Source: a virus
Strand: one strand, 5' to 3'
IMG/VR virus record: IMGVR_UViG_3300050015_000439
Coordinates: 1 to 42,979 of that record
DNA length: 42,979 bases
Positions 22,601 to 31,911 of the stretch are shown piece by piece. Both the position numbers and the translations under genes were made by a program. Each line of letters opens with the position of its first letter. The stretch's first letter is position 1. Under the pieces are notes generated by a model. The model was not told the DNA's origin. It did not search any database and saw nothing but the letters and a program-made list of their open reading frames with translations.

Positions 22601-25346
22601 CACCTTCCGGCTTTGTCAACGGCGGGAGTCCACGCTTCTGACGCTCTTGGTCAATCAGCTTGTATTTCATCGCGGTAGGATTTCCACCGCCACGAGCAAA
22701 CTCACTCGGCACAGCCGCACCGAGGCCCATATGCTCTGCGGGGGGTTGTTCGGAACGTTGACGCAACAAACTCAAAACGTCCTGCAATCGTTTTCTTTGA
22801 ACCTTGTCGAATGATTTGTAATTCTTGGCATCGCTGGCCATGATGGAAAGCTGCTTCTCAATCGTCTTGGCTGCTTTTGCCGCACCACTATACATTTTCT
22901 CCGCTGCGGTGGCGGACTTTTCAGGGTCAACATCCTTCACGATTTCCTGAATCTTGAACAAATCATTTTGCGTCAAGGTTTCGTTGCCGTAGGCTGTTGT
23001 CTCGGATGTCGGCTCGACAAACTTTTCACCGGCAAGATTAAACGGCATTTCGGATTCGGCGAACAAAGCCTCTTTCGGTTTTGAAACCAGACTGCCCTTG
23101 TCCATCTTCAAAGCCGTCTCGCCGTCAATCTCCTGTGTGCCGTAAGTGTTTCCATCGTCTAGCGTCAAGCCAGTCACACGCCCGTCCTCGTCATAATCCA
23201 AGCGGGTGACTTTTAATTTTGCACCCTTCAATGTGAAATGGTCGCCCTCGTTCAAATCATCCGGCACAAGGGTTTCAACGCCTTTGGATTTGCTCTTGAT
23301 GTCAGACTGAAATTTAACCGTCTGCGCTGCGGCTTGGTCGTGCAACGCATTTTTTTTTCGTTCGGCCTCTCTGCTTGCAATGCGCCCTTTTGCGGCTTGG
23401 TTCAAATGTTCGCCTAACTGGTCGGGTTGATTCGGGTCGCCTTTGAAGTGGCCTGATTTTGAAAGTTCGGATGCCGCAACATCGGCGGGAACACCACCCT
23501 TGCGGAAGATTGAACGCGCCGCTCCAATCGGTTTCCAATTCGAATTTGCCTCTTTGATTAACGTCGGGTCAATCTTTCCAGTGACACCTTCAATTTCATC
23601 AATCAAATCCGCGCCACGTTTGCCGGATGCAAGTTCAATGATACGCTTTGACGGCTTCCCCTGTTCTGTCGGCCTAGCGGACTCTTGGGGAGAAGGCTGT
23701 GATTCCGACCTATCACGCCAATCAGTGTAAGCCTTTGTGTATTTTGAAAGGGATTTGGTATCTGGTGGATTGATGCTTTCGATTTGATTCGCGTAAATTG
23801 ATTCCGGCTCGGTTTCGCCGGGATGCAAAACTTCAACCTTATCGTAGCCTGCGCGAGTGGCCTTTGGCTTTACGGAAATTATTTTACCAAGCCATGCACC
23901 TTCCGTTCCCGCTTCTTTCGGAGCGTTAAAAGCCGCGTTCCATTTCACCCACTGTCCGGGCTTTACCCAATCAGCAAGCTTCTCTTTATCGCCTTCGTAA
24001 ATAATTCCTTTCTGCCCCGTATCAAATGGCGGTGTTGGCTGCATCTTTGCTTTAGCCGCCTTCTCAATCGCCGCCGCTTCTGGCGGAAGTTCAGCCGATG
24101 GAACACCCTGATTGATGGATGATGCTGGCGGTCTTGATTTCGCTTTTAAGGCAAGCAACTCCGGCGACAAATCAGGCTCTACCGTCCCGGCTTTTGGTAG
24201 TTCCGATGCTTGACCTTGTGGTGCTTCGGCAGGTTTTTCTGGTTCGGGTATTCCCGCGCCCACCGCTTCGCTATCTCCGGGTGATGGATTAACAGGAACG
24301 CCCGCTGTGCTTGGCTCTTGAATGGCATTTGGTTTTTCCTCCGTCAGTTTTTCCGGCAAGGTGACAATCTTGCCGTCTTGTTGAATGATTTGCGCGTTGC
24401 CGTCAACGTCCGCGCCGATGACGTGGCCGCTGACAACTTTTCCGTCCGGCATCGTGGCTTTTACTTCGTCGCCGTGGGTCAATGGTTCTTCTTGAGCCTG
24501 TGGCGAAACTTTCTTTGCAACTGTCGGAATAACTGGCGCAGTTCTCAACTGCTCTGCCAATTTCCGTATAAGGTAATCCTTCGGTCGTGCGCGGGATTCG
24601 ATTGCGTCCGTCGCTCCAAACTTCGCCGCTAGAGGTGCAAATAATGCCGACTGCGCCAAGTCCGAAACTGCTGATGTGATTTTATCCTTGTCCCTGTCTT
24701 CTGGATTTTTGCCAAGCTCCGTCCCCAAAACCGTCGCAGCATCGCCGCCGCTTTTAATCATCTGTGCGGAGAAACCGAGTGAGGCGAGTTTAGCCGCGCC
24801 TTCGGGCAATCCGGCAATGGCGAGCATCGGCGCGCTTCCGGCCAATCCCTGACCAAACTTTGCCAATGTAGCAACGGCGGGTGCATCAGGCGCGACACCG
24901 GCGATCTCGCCTGTAATCTGCGGTTCTTCGCCCAAAGCCGCGCCAGCCAGATTTTTCAGTTCGTAATACTTTTCGTTTCCTGCAACGGTTTCAGCAACGT
25001 CAGCCGGGATTGCCTTTGCGATGTTCCCAGCATATCCAACGGCCTTGTTGAGTTGCGCTGGGATTCCGGTTCCTGGCGCGGTGGTTGCCGCGAGAAAATC
25101 AGAAGAATTTTGTCCTGCTTCGTAGGCTTTGCTGGTGGCGTCCTCTTGCGCTATTTTATTCAGGTCGAGTTTTGAAAAATCAGCCGGTGGAATCGCGGCA
25201 GTGGAATCAAGCGGTGACGAGTCAGGCGCGGCTGTCTTTTTCCCAACCTTGTCGAAAATATCGTCCAACGCCTGCTTGTTCGGCGGCGAATCGCCCGTCA
25301 GCCGCAGTTTGCGTCCGTCCGGTGCTGTGACGAGATACGTTGGCAT
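19605..25346 (-). CDS. Giant internal-virion-type protein (1913 aa)
   Basis: 1913 residues. It begins with a small domain (MPTYLVTAPDGRKLRLTGDS, then PPNKQALDDIF) common at the start of giant phage virion proteins. Hydrophobic helices follow near residues 150-230, then two SH3-like beta domains (PDGKVVSGHVIGADVDGN and DDLNEGDHFTLKGAKLKV), a very long helical and coiled-coil middle, and a C-terminal part with several membrane-like helices. In podoviruses the large genes after the nozzle encode proteins ejected into the cell with the DNA, as T7 gp16. Size, order and membrane-like helices fit that. A polyvalent multi-enzyme protein is an alternative, but no enzyme motif is clear. Confidence 0.65.
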   Translation of the reverse strand: MPTYLVTAPDGRKLRLTGDSPPNKQALDDIFDKVGKKTAAPDSSPLDSTAAIPPADFSKLDLNKIAQEDATSKAYEAGQNSSDFLAATTAPGTGIPAQLNKAVGYAGNIAKAIPADVAETVAGNEKYYELKNLAGAALGEEPQITGEIAGVAPDAPAVATLAKFGQGLAGSAPMLAIAGLPEGAAKLASLGFSAQMIKSGGDAATVLGTELGKNPEDRDKDKITSAVSDLAQSALFAPLAAKFGATDAIESRARPKDYLIRKLAEQLRTAPVIPTVAKKVSPQAQEEPLTHGDEVKATMPDGKVVSGHVIGADVDGNAQIIQQDGKIVTLPEKLTEEKPNAIQEPSTAGVPVNPSPGDSEAVGAGIPEPEKPAEAPQGQASELPKAGTVEPDLSPELLALKAKSRPPASSINQGVPSAELPPEAAAIEKAAKAKMQPTPPFDTGQKGIIYEGDKEKLADWVKPGQWVKWNAAFNAPKEAGTEGAWLGKIISVKPKATRAGYDKVEVLHPGETEPESIYANQIESINPPDTKSLSKYTKAYTDWRDRSESQPSPQESARPTEQGKPSKRIIELASGKRGADLIDEIEGVTGKIDPTLIKEANSNWKPIGAARSIFRKGGVPADVAASELSKSGHFKGDPNQPDQLGEHLNQAAKGRIASREAERKKNALHDQAAAQTVKFQSDIKSKSKGVETLVPDDLNEGDHFTLKGAKLKVTRLDYDEDGRVTGLTLDDGNTYGTQEIDGETALKMDKGSLVSKPKEALFAESEMPFNLAGEKFVEPTSETTAYGNETLTQNDLFKIQEIVKDVDPEKSATAAEKMYSGAAKAAKTIEKQLSIMASDAKNYKSFDKVQRKRLQDVLSLLRQRSEQPPAEHMGLGAAVPSEFARGGGNPTAMKYKLIDQERQKRGLPPLTKPEGVSDQALMDRAMAEIDKNPTAPDTLIADLNSKPRTIEGWERMMLLLRKIDLRDAYEKSARAAIQAFDDSKEYPDRLSDMVGHNIETARLSDELTQLEHASRVSGSETGRALRSLQIMANEDYSLASLELQRRAVKGGEPLTDSERAELVKTADDYKKANDELQQHLDRSQQSEAEAKRQLDEILKQPKPQPVEPHVRIIADKIKNYFDARADAALKRLNSRLYSVSPGLIADVTDVGVSTILKLSIEAGQKTVDLGEWTAEMTAKLGKDFIEKYKPNFDDFFRRANEALENHTAGILGGNESKAEKVRKVQKAVKDMTVPEQIARTKDAITKKFKAGKKDGASNAIQKLARLFVESGVKDRDALIDAVHGALQEIDPTIERRDTMDAISGYGDFKQLSKDEVSVTLRDLKRQMQEVAKLEDMAAGQPPLKTGVERAEVTKAQSALIKLVNEAKLKFQVPITDPHTQLKSALDTFKTRLQNQIDEYQRRLDEKDYDKKPRRVLQVDRKAMELQGNKNAIATKFKREQFKYQKANLPRTERFWDFLANARRFSVLSGVNVLGKLAGYSITKVPMMIAQDVIGGVISKLPKVRDVAENAPVEGGSNIPMLTRSIARGLTQGMFDAYKVATTGESELKRAFSTRIDDGFEWWKIPQLLHEVIKSPLRRVVYENSLARRLDFIAKNGGDPTDPLTQLAAQGEAFMDSDEGLLLEQNKIASGIRSMFKNWERPKKLPNREPQVPLGGKIAATAGRIELPILTVPLNYIKQQMTAAFGLASGSYKLHNAFKVGIDKLSDRERDNILKHLKVGSIGAAMALYGLYDGWHNGANGTFGGYYQPGEKRKPDQAGVGGIKIGDTKLSGLWLINPILADGQLFHTIGVVAASKLKKGSKDNKGLVIGAIAGASGLLNDSPLGRTSETITQLGQPSSISYGAGEWMKNLLVPQLVNEAAQWQDKDAKGNPIKRQPSTVGQHIETGVPYLRENVPAKKDKSTRALSPLSPLSR

Positions 25347-25347
25347 T

Positions 25348-26187
25348 TCATTGAACCACTTCGATTTGATACCCGTCCACGTTTATCGGCGCGGTGCTTG
25401 ACGCCGGAGAGGGAGAATCCAACGGGCTTCCGCCGTTCAATCCATTTGGATTCGCCGCGAGATAAGCCTTCAAATCAGATGTCACCTTTTGGGCGGCTGT
25501 CAGGTTGCCAGCTTGAATCGCGTCCTGATATTGTTTTTTGAACGATGCAACCGTCTGGTCGGGTGTCCCTGATGTCAGCGGTGAGGGTGGGTTTTCAATG
25601 GCCGCAATCTGGTTGTTCAAATCGTCAATTTGTGATTTGTATTGCGGCTGTAATGCCGGATCAACTCGCGGCAATTCCGCCATAAGCCTGTTTCTTTGGT
25701 CAATCAAAGATTTGTATTTAACCATCGTCATCGGGTTGGGCGGTGTCGGCTTGACTGCCGGTGTCGGATAAGGCTGGCTCGGCTCGTCTTGTGTAAATTG
25801 ACTGTTCAACGGGTTAAATGTCCCGACGCCGCCGCGTCCCGTGGAAATCACCTGCGGTTGCGCGAGCTTCAATGCGTCAATCGCAGCCGCGCTTTGATCC
25901 TTGCTGGCATTGTTGGCAAGCACACCATTTTGATATTGCGACTGGTTTTGCAACTGTTCGGCTTCCAGTTTCGCCCGCATTGCGGCCTCCTGCATCTGCT
26001 GCTGACGTTCGGCGGACTGCTGCTGTGTCGCCAGATTCAACCGAGAGTTTTCCAAAAGCATCTGCGCCTGCTGCTGCGCCTCCTCGTCGGACAACTGGCG
26101 GCTTCGCTGCCCGATGCCCGCACCGGCTTCGGCGGCGGAAACGAAGTCGCTTGGCGATACCGATGTCCAGCTTGGGATTACTGGCAC
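25348..26187 (-). CDS. Gln-rich helical internal virion candidate (279 aa, GTG start)
   Basis: It starts at GTG with AAAGGAG 4 nt upstream, the strongest ribosome binding site in the window. A coiled-coil first half is full of Gln and Ala (EEAQQQAQMLLENSRLNLAT), then a Pro-rich link and a second short helical part. It sits just upstream of the giant protein and after two tail-adaptor-type genes, the place of small ejected or internal virion proteins in podoviruses. No named family recognised. Confidence 0.6.
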   Translation of the reverse strand: MPVIPSWTSVSPSDFVSAAEAGAGIGQRSRQLSDEEAQQQAQMLLENSRLNLATQQQSAERQQQMQEAAMRAKLEAEQLQNQSQYQNGVLANNASKDQSAAAIDALKLAQPQVISTGRGGVGTFNPLNSQFTQDEPSQPYPTPAVKPTPPNPMTMVKYKSLIDQRNRLMAELPRVDPALQPQYKSQIDDLNNQIAAIENPPSPLTSGTPDQTVASFKKQYQDAIQAGNLTAAQKVTSDLKAYLAANPNGLNGGSPLDSPSPASSTAPINVDGYQIEVVQ

Positions 26188-26273
26188 AACACTCCTTTGG
26201 CTATGGTGGTTGACTTTGACATATCAGCCGCATTGTCAACGGAAAGCGCAGGACAAAATTTGAGTGATGCCAT
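26178..26273 (-). CDS. Possible small ORF (31 aa)
   Basis: An ATG at 26273, 6 nt after the preceding gene, gives 31 codons and ends overlapping the GTG start of the Gln-rich protein by 10 nt. The ribosome binding site of that next gene lies inside this ORF, an arrangement suited to coupling. Composition is unremarkable. It may just be the intergenic leader. Confidence 0.3.
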   Translation of the reverse strand: MASLKFCPALSVDNAADMSKSTTIAKGVLCQ

Positions 26274-26278
26274 AAATT

Positions 26279-26959
26279 TTATTCAAATGTCACGGGTTGA
26301 CTCGGCGAATTTCCGTATGTGCTGAAAACTGAATATGGGTCGTAAGACCCAACACTAGAGCCGTCGTATCCCCCGCCGGTTCCGGTGGATGTTCCAAAAG
26401 TATTCAGGGGTTGAAGTTGAGACGATTGAGGATAAGGCGTTGATGAAAACGACCTCGTGCCTCCTGCCGGATTCTGCAATTCAGCCATGTATTGATTGAG
26501 CAAAGAAAGCTCCTGATTGGCCGCGTCTGTCGGATTCGGCGCGGCTGCGGACACCGCATTTTGCGTGTTCACTTCGGTTTGAAGCGCGGGGCTTACTGTT
26601 TGCGTCCCGCTCACCGTTGGAATTGTCGAGTTGTAATTATTCACTCCGGCCTGCTGCTGCGCTTCGCTGGTCGTCCCCAAAAGGTTCAATCCAATCTGGC
26701 CTGAAATCGGGCTGTTAGGCTGCCCAAGCGACACGCCGCGAGCCGCCGCCGCGTTGTTCAACAATCCCATCGTCCCCGGAGAAATAGAACCGCTCAATTC
26801 AGAGCCGATGACGCCGGAAAGCTGGCTGTTCAGGCCGGACAAGCCGGGCAACTGCGCCGAAAGGTCGGCGGACGGATTCGGCATATTTATCGGACTCACA
26901 TTTGAGCCATAGGCATTGTTCGCGTAGGTGAAGGTTTGTTGTGGATTGTAAGTTGCCAT
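26279..26959 (-). CDS. Ser/Asn/Gly-rich structural protein (226 aa)
   Basis: The start at ATG 26959 (MATYNPQQTF) is preferred to the upstream ATG inside the adaptor gene. It is low complexity, rich in Ser, Asn, Gly, Thr and Gln, with short helices, and without charged enzyme motifs, as in podoviral internal or tail-tip accessory proteins. It lies between the adaptor-like gene and the Gln-rich protein gene. Confidence 0.55.
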   Translation of the reverse strand: MATYNPQQTFTYANNAYGSNVSPINMPNPSADLSAQLPGLSGLNSQLSGVIGSELSGSISPGTMGLLNNAAAARGVSLGQPNSPISGQIGLNLLGTTSEAQQQAGVNNYNSTIPTVSGTQTVSPALQTEVNTQNAVSAAAPNPTDAANQELSLLNQYMAELQNPAGGTRSFSSTPYPQSSQLQPLNTFGTSTGTGGGYDGSSVGSYDPYSVFSTYGNSPSQPVTFE

Positions 26960-26963
26960 AGCG

Positions 26964-27983
26964 TTAAATAATTCTTCCAATTCCGTAATGTCTGGCGTGG
27001 GACGAACCGAAAGCCCTTAAATTTATCGGAGTGAGTTGATAGGGAAATCTTTTCTGCAATTCCGCGTTCAACCGTCTTACTGCTGTCAGTTCAAGCGCAT
27101 CCGCATCGCCGCCATCGTTTCCTTCGCGGGCGCGTATGCTTTGAACCATCATTTTAATGGCGTCCAGACAGTCCAGTTGAATCAGGTCTGACGGCTGCGC
27201 GACCGGCGTAGGGGAAATGCTGACCAACGCCTCGATGCAATGCGGAACTGGCTGGCCGTTGAAACAATGATTTCCACCGCCCCGTAAATCACTGAAAAGA
27301 TATTGAGGTGATGTTTCCCACCCTTGATACACCGCGACTGGAATCTGCTGCGGCGCGGACGGCGAATAAACCCAAAGCGAAACCGGCGCGGTTGTCAAAT
27401 CCTTGATGACGGCATCAATGTTCGAGAACGCCATTGACGTGACGGACAATCCTCCAAGCGTCATCAGAAACCCGCGCTGCGTCGAACCGTCTGGACGCAG
27501 GGAATAAACTTCAACTCCGTTTGAGTCCTGTCCGTAAATTGTGATTGTTTTTCCGTAGTCGCTGGAAAGCCCTGCCGTCGCCTGAACCTGAAACGGGTTT
27601 GCCATTGTCGCATTGTTGAAAACCGGGACTGTGCCTGAAAATCTTATGACGGAATTTGGACGACGACCGCCCAATGGCCGGACAACATTTTCAAAATCGT
27701 GATGATGCTGGCCGTTCCACTCGACAAATTCATACCAGTAGTTTGCCGCCGGAACATGACGCCCGCCGGAGTTGACGGCATAGACGGAAGTGACGCCCGA
27801 AGGCCATATCATGCAGCCTTTGTAAGTCGTGCCAACCATCGCCTTGACCGTGCCGAACCATTCACCCTTGTCCATCAGGATTTTTACGGCTTGATTGACG
27901 TAATCAATAAACTGCTGGCTCGTCGGCGCAACACCGGCAATGTTGGCGACCGGAGAATTTTGGACTTGGGCTAAAGTCAGCAT
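26964..27983 (-). CDS. Tail adaptor-like protein (339 aa)
   Basis: An N-terminal helical hairpin (SQQFIDYVNQAVKILMDKGEW) is followed by a beta-rich centre and a closing helix (ALELTAVRRLNAELQKRF). This helix, beta-barrel, helix order and the Q-x-x-V-NQA-ILMDKGEW opening are seen in gatekeeper or tubular A-type proteins that join portal and nozzle in short-tailed phages. It is encoded directly after the nozzle-like gene. A promoter-like TTGACA-N17-GATAAA lies 5 nt before its ATG, so it can be transcribed apart from the nozzle gene. Confidence 0.6.
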   Translation of the reverse strand: MLTLAQVQNSPVANIAGVAPTSQQFIDYVNQAVKILMDKGEWFGTVKAMVGTTYKGCMIWPSGVTSVYAVNSGGRHVPAANYWYEFVEWNGQHHHDFENVVRPLGGRRPNSVIRFSGTVPVFNNATMANPFQVQATAGLSSDYGKTITIYGQDSNGVEVYSLRPDGSTQRGFLMTLGGLSVTSMAFSNIDAVIKDLTTAPVSLWVYSPSAPQQIPVAVYQGWETSPQYLFSDLRGGGNHCFNGQPVPHCIEALVSISPTPVAQPSDLIQLDCLDAIKMMVQSIRAREGNDGGDADALELTAVRRLNAELQKRFPYQLTPINLRAFGSSHARHYGIGRII

Positions 27984-27988
27984 GATTC

Positions 27989-28017
27989 TTTATCGTTTAA
28001 GCGGGATTGTTTGTCAA
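27989..28017 (-). promoter_or_regulatory. Predicted promoter of the adaptor gene, leaderless type
   Basis: TTGACA (28017-28012), 17 nt, GATAAA (27994-27989), 5 nt, ATG 27983. Same -35 and -10 sequences as before the 42358 start. Confidence 0.55.
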
Positions 28018-28020
28018 TCT

Positions 28021-31000
28021 TCATGTCGGCTTTGCAAATTCAGGTTCGGGAATCACATCGGCGGCAATCCGCACGTTTGTCAGCGTGCATGAGCCTGTGA
28101 AAACAAATTTCAACTGGAAATTGTAACCCTCTCGCATGGGCTGGTTGTTCGTCAAATCAAATACTTTCGGGTCTGGCATACCGATTGGAATACGGCGGCG
28201 ATAACCGGGGTCTGACGCGCCCTGAAAAACCACCGTGGACGAATACCACGGCGTCCAGTTCGGATTCTGGTCGGAACGGTAGAACACCTGATAGCCGACA
28301 TTCGCCGTGATGTCCCTGATTGAAAATTCACCGTTGACGAGCCGCTTGTAAAGGCGCGGGTCGGTCGGTTTTTCAGGTTCTTTGAACAGCATTGGGCTTT
28401 CAAATGACCATGTGACCGGCTGCACGTTGTTATCGAGCGTGGCCGCGCCGTCAAGTTCGATCTGGACAAGCCCAATGGTTGCCGTCGCGCCGCTTCCGTT
28501 AAGGCAAAGCGCAAAGCATTGTTTCACGCCATTGAAAACACCCGTAATCAGTTTTAATACTCGAAGTCCGTTCCACTCGCCGTCCCACACCGATGAAGCC
28601 TTGCCCTGCAAAGAGCTTATCGGGTCGAAATTGAGCGCGACTAACGCCGCGCCATAAACACCGCGAACGTCTTGAACCAACTGGCACGTCATCAGCATAC
28701 GATTATTGAAAACCGTCATGCTTGTAAATGAAAGCAATGCCTGATTGTCGCCGCCGATGCTCCGAATGACTTCGTTGCTGATCGGCGTGTTGCCCCACTG
28801 GTTGAAATCCTGCGATGCCATCAGCATTGACTGGACGCCACCATCGGAAAGACGAAAAATCAAATCGTTGTTCGATTGAACCACGGCGTCCTGACCCGCC
28901 GCGCCAGAGCCTATCAATCCCTCAACCTGAATCGGGCTTGTCAGCGTTGACCATGTGGTTAAATCCGGCGGCGCGTCATTCGAGAACACCGTGTCGTCCG
29001 TAAAGATTTGCAATGCGCCCTGTCCAAGCGATGCGTCTATCTGCGCGACAAACTGCATGGCCGTTATTGTTTCACCCGCGCCTGAAATCTGGAATGTCCC
29101 GCCGCCCGCAAGAAAATAATTCTGCGAAACGGTAAGGACTGAATCGCGGTATTTGTATTGCTGCGTGCCTGTGTCCGAACCAACAATATCACTTGCGACG
29201 TAGGAAACTCCATCTGGCAAAGCAATCCAATTCCTGCCCATTCCATAGACGCCCATGATGCAGGTTGGAATTTCAGGCAGTGAATAAATGAATGTTCCCG
29301 CAGGGACAAAATTTTGGATTGACTCGGCGGATGGTGCTGCCGCCGTCCCGACGTTTTGCAGCCCCGGCGTGTCATTGATGTTTTGCAGGAGCAGGCTGTT
29401 GTTGCCGCCAGTTGATCCTCCGGTGACGGAAATGACCCAAAACGGATACGCAGTTGAACCGATGGTGACTTGGATTATCTGGCTCTGGTTTGCAAGATTG
29501 TTCAGGTCAATCAACTCGAAATTTGCAGGCGTGTTTATCGTGATGAAACTGCCGGTGCTTCCTGCTGAATTTGTTGTGCCAGTTCCGCCAGCCGTGATGA
29601 CGCCCACACCTGTCAAAATGCCCGCGCCTACGGTTGTGTCAACGACGACATTGCTCACCGATGAAGGGGTGCTGCCGGATATGGGTATCACATCACCGAC
29701 CGCCGCCGCCGTGTTCATCTGGCATTGAATCATGTTGGCCGAGCCTCCGACATTTTTTGCCGTCACGACAAACGAGGCGACATTGGCAGCCGCCGTTGTG
29801 ATTACCAACGTGTCGCCCACGATGTTGGTGAAAGCCGAAGAAAGATTGAGTTGAAAATAGTTGGTGTTGCCGCCAAACGTCCCGCCGGAAGGAGACACCA
29901 CGCTTGCGACAACCTTTGCCGTTCCGCCCGCATTAAGATTTGCTGTCAAAAAAACGACCTGTCCCGGCACTGGAATGTTTGCCGCCGTTATGTCAATCGT
30001 CACGTTGTTTCCTGCCGCTGGAATGACGACACCGCCGATAATCGCAGTCCCATAAGTGACAAGCGCAGCCTGTGAATGGCTTGTGTTAATCACCAAAGCC
30101 CCGTTTGGAATTGGAGTCCCGTTTGCCACATAACCCGCTGGCATCTGGCACGTCAACGAAGTGCCGCTAAAGTTAGCAACCTCGAAGGCAATCCCGTTGA
30201 CGTTCAATGTGTCCCCGATTGAACCTGAATAATTCTGCGATTGCGTGATGTAAAAATAATTCGGAATTGCGGGGCTTCCGGGGGTTGCTCCAGCCGGATA
30301 GGTTGGCGGGGAGGCAAAGTATTGTGCAGAGCCGAGTGTGTTGCCACCTGGAAAAAAGACCTCGCCTGCAATGGATGATCCGTAGGGTGAATTTGTTCCA
30401 GTCTGACGGACGGAACAGGTGATTGAAGTGGAGAATCCGCCGCTGGTTGTCTGGCTTACCATTGTGACTTGAGTGGCTCCGATGGTCAAGGTTCCACCAC
30501 TAACAAAAGATGATGCGAGAACCGCGTATGGATAAGAAGGCCAAGAAAGAACAAAAGTTCCCGCTAATGTTGGCGGAACAGCCGGAACTGGCGCATTTGG
30601 ATATGTCGAGGGGCTAACTGAAGAAGCAATCGTCCCCGCGTAATACTTTGATGACGCCACGGCGTTGCCCATTGGAACGGTGTTCGCCGCGATGCTGGCC
30701 GGGGATAAAATCGTGAGAACCAACTGGTCGCCCGGTGTCCCGGCAACCGGCTCTAGCGGGAATTCAGTTATCGGGGTGATTCCGTCCGCTGCATAGGCGT
30801 CGAGAATCACGCCGCAATACTTTGAGTTGAGATACGCCTCGGTGTTGACTGGAATTTCAAGACCGCCCGCGCTCGTGAGTGCCGCGAGGCCAAGCGTGGC
30901 GTTTGCCGTCGTGACGCCGCCGCTCCATCCGGCGACATAATAAAGCGCGCTGCCAATCAGGACGACCCGCTGGCCGGATGTCCATGGCGCATTGATGTCC

Positions 31001-31551
31001 ACATTCCCGGCTGGAAGCATTTCCGAGCCGATGACAAACTGGTTCTGTGCCGGGATGTTGAAGTCGGTTGCGGTTGAGCCAAGCGGCGTTGGTGTTGCGC
31101 CAAGCGAAAGCCGCGAGGTCGAACCATCAAAGAATGTCGGCAAACTTATTCCATCGCACCACACCAGAAATTGCTCCGTCTGCCACAGCGCGTTCTTCAC
31201 CGCCGTCGTGGAATTTTGCTGCGGTATCGGAACCTCAATCACCGTGGCAACCGTCGAGGCCGCATTGATGGAAATTTGAAACAGCTTTCCGTTGACGGCG
31301 CACATGATGTAGCCGTTGGTCGTGTTCCTGAAATATGTCGCCCCTTGAAAAATTCCAGATTGAAAATCTCCGCCTGTTTTGTCAACGAGCGTCAGGTTGA
31401 AAAAGTTTGGACGCTGCGTGATGAAGTTTCCGCGCACAGTCGCATTGGTCGCAAACGAAAGCTGATTTTGGGGAAGCAAAAGCGCGTCCACATAGCTATT
31501 GATCCCAAGCGGAAAACTTTTCAGGACGGCATAAATTGTCTTGTCTGACAT
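28021..31551 (-). CDS. Tail nozzle-like protein (1176 aa)
   Basis: It begins with an N-terminal part typical of podoviral nozzle (T7 gp12-like) proteins: SFPLGINSYVDALLLPQNQL, then NATVRGNFITQRPNF, FQSGIFQGATYF, IMCAVNGKLFQI, a beta-propeller-like start. A long stretch of Thr/Gly/Ala/Val-rich beta repeats (about 200-760) looks like an inserted or expanded domain; C-terminal sequences return to propeller-like strands (NRMLMTCQL, SSVWDGEWNGLRVLKL). Function: the tail tube tip through which DNA and internal proteins leave. The expansion to 1176 residues exceeds T7 gp12 (about 800). Confidence 0.65.
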   Translation of the reverse strand: MSDKTIYAVLKSFPLGINSYVDALLLPQNQLSFATNATVRGNFITQRPNFFNLTLVDKTGGDFQSGIFQGATYFRNTTNGYIMCAVNGKLFQISINAASTVATVIEVPIPQQNSTTAVKNALWQTEQFLVWCDGISLPTFFDGSTSRLSLGATPTPLGSTATDFNIPAQNQFVIGSEMLPAGNVDINAPWTSGQRVVLIGSALYYVAGWSGGVTTANATLGLAALTSAGGLEIPVNTEAYLNSKYCGVILDAYAADGITPITEFPLEPVAGTPGDQLVLTILSPASIAANTVPMGNAVASSKYYAGTIASSVSPSTYPNAPVPAVPPTLAGTFVLSWPSYPYAVLASSFVSGGTLTIGATQVTMVSQTTSGGFSTSITCSVRQTGTNSPYGSSIAGEVFFPGGNTLGSAQYFASPPTYPAGATPGSPAIPNYFYITQSQNYSGSIGDTLNVNGIAFEVANFSGTSLTCQMPAGYVANGTPIPNGALVINTSHSQAALVTYGTAIIGGVVIPAAGNNVTIDITAANIPVPGQVVFLTANLNAGGTAKVVASVVSPSGGTFGGNTNYFQLNLSSAFTNIVGDTLVITTAAANVASFVVTAKNVGGSANMIQCQMNTAAAVGDVIPISGSTPSSVSNVVVDTTVGAGILTGVGVITAGGTGTTNSAGSTGSFITINTPANFELIDLNNLANQSQIIQVTIGSTAYPFWVISVTGGSTGGNNSLLLQNINDTPGLQNVGTAAAPSAESIQNFVPAGTFIYSLPEIPTCIMGVYGMGRNWIALPDGVSYVASDIVGSDTGTQQYKYRDSVLTVSQNYFLAGGGTFQISGAGETITAMQFVAQIDASLGQGALQIFTDDTVFSNDAPPDLTTWSTLTSPIQVEGLIGSGAAGQDAVVQSNNDLIFRLSDGGVQSMLMASQDFNQWGNTPISNEVIRSIGGDNQALLSFTSMTVFNNRMLMTCQLVQDVRGVYGAALVALNFDPISSLQGKASSVWDGEWNGLRVLKLITGVFNGVKQCFALCLNGSGATATIGLVQIELDGAATLDNNVQPVTWSFESPMLFKEPEKPTDPRLYKRLVNGEFSIRDITANVGYQVFYRSDQNPNWTPWYSSTVVFQGASDPGYRRRIPIGMPDPKVFDLTNNQPMREGYNFQLKFVFTGSCTLTNVRIAADVIPEPEFAKPT

Positions 31552-31554
31552 ACA

Positions 31555-31791
31555 TCACAACCATTGCCCGGTGTTTTTATTCCAACCATACGAAGAGCTT
31601 GCCCCGTTAATTTCGTAAATTTCCGCGTCGTGGTGGGGGAACGGAGGCACAATTCCCTGTGCGCCAGGAGTGCCAAGCGTCGAGTCATACGACATCACTG
31701 GATTCATGGTGATTGCAACCGCCACGGATGATGCGGAAACCGGGGGGCAGCAAAGCCGGGACACTGGAAATAATGCCAACACGCTTGTCAT
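31555..31791 (-). CDS. Hypothetical small protein upstream of the nozzle gene (78 aa)
   Basis: Not recognised. The N-terminal half is hydrophobic (LALFPVSRLCCPPVSASSVAVAITM) and could be a signal or membrane segment; the C-terminal half ends EINGASSSYGWNKNTGQWL, a small beta-type, surface-like tail. It starts the minus operon that diverges from the terminase gene. Confidence 0.45.
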   Translation of the reverse strand: MTSVLALFPVSRLCCPPVSASSVAVAITMNPVMSYDSTLGTPGAQGIVPPFPHHDAEIYEINGASSSYGWNKNTGQWL

Positions 31792-31862
31792 AGGATTTTT
31801 ACAGCCATCGGGGTGTTGGCTTGTTGCATTATCCGCATATTCCGTCTAAAGTCAAATACTAC

Positions 31863-31891
31863 TTGCGAAACCATTAAAAATCCGTGATAGA
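31863..31891 (+). promoter_or_regulatory. Predicted promoter of the terminase gene
   Basis: TTGCGA (31863-31868), 17 nt, GATAGA (31886-31891). Here a 20-nt leader containing GGAAA precedes ATG 31912, so this gene could use a conventional ribosome binding site, unlike the leaderless-type starts. Confidence 0.4.
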
Positions 31892-31911
31892 AAAAGCTGG
31901 AAACACATCTG

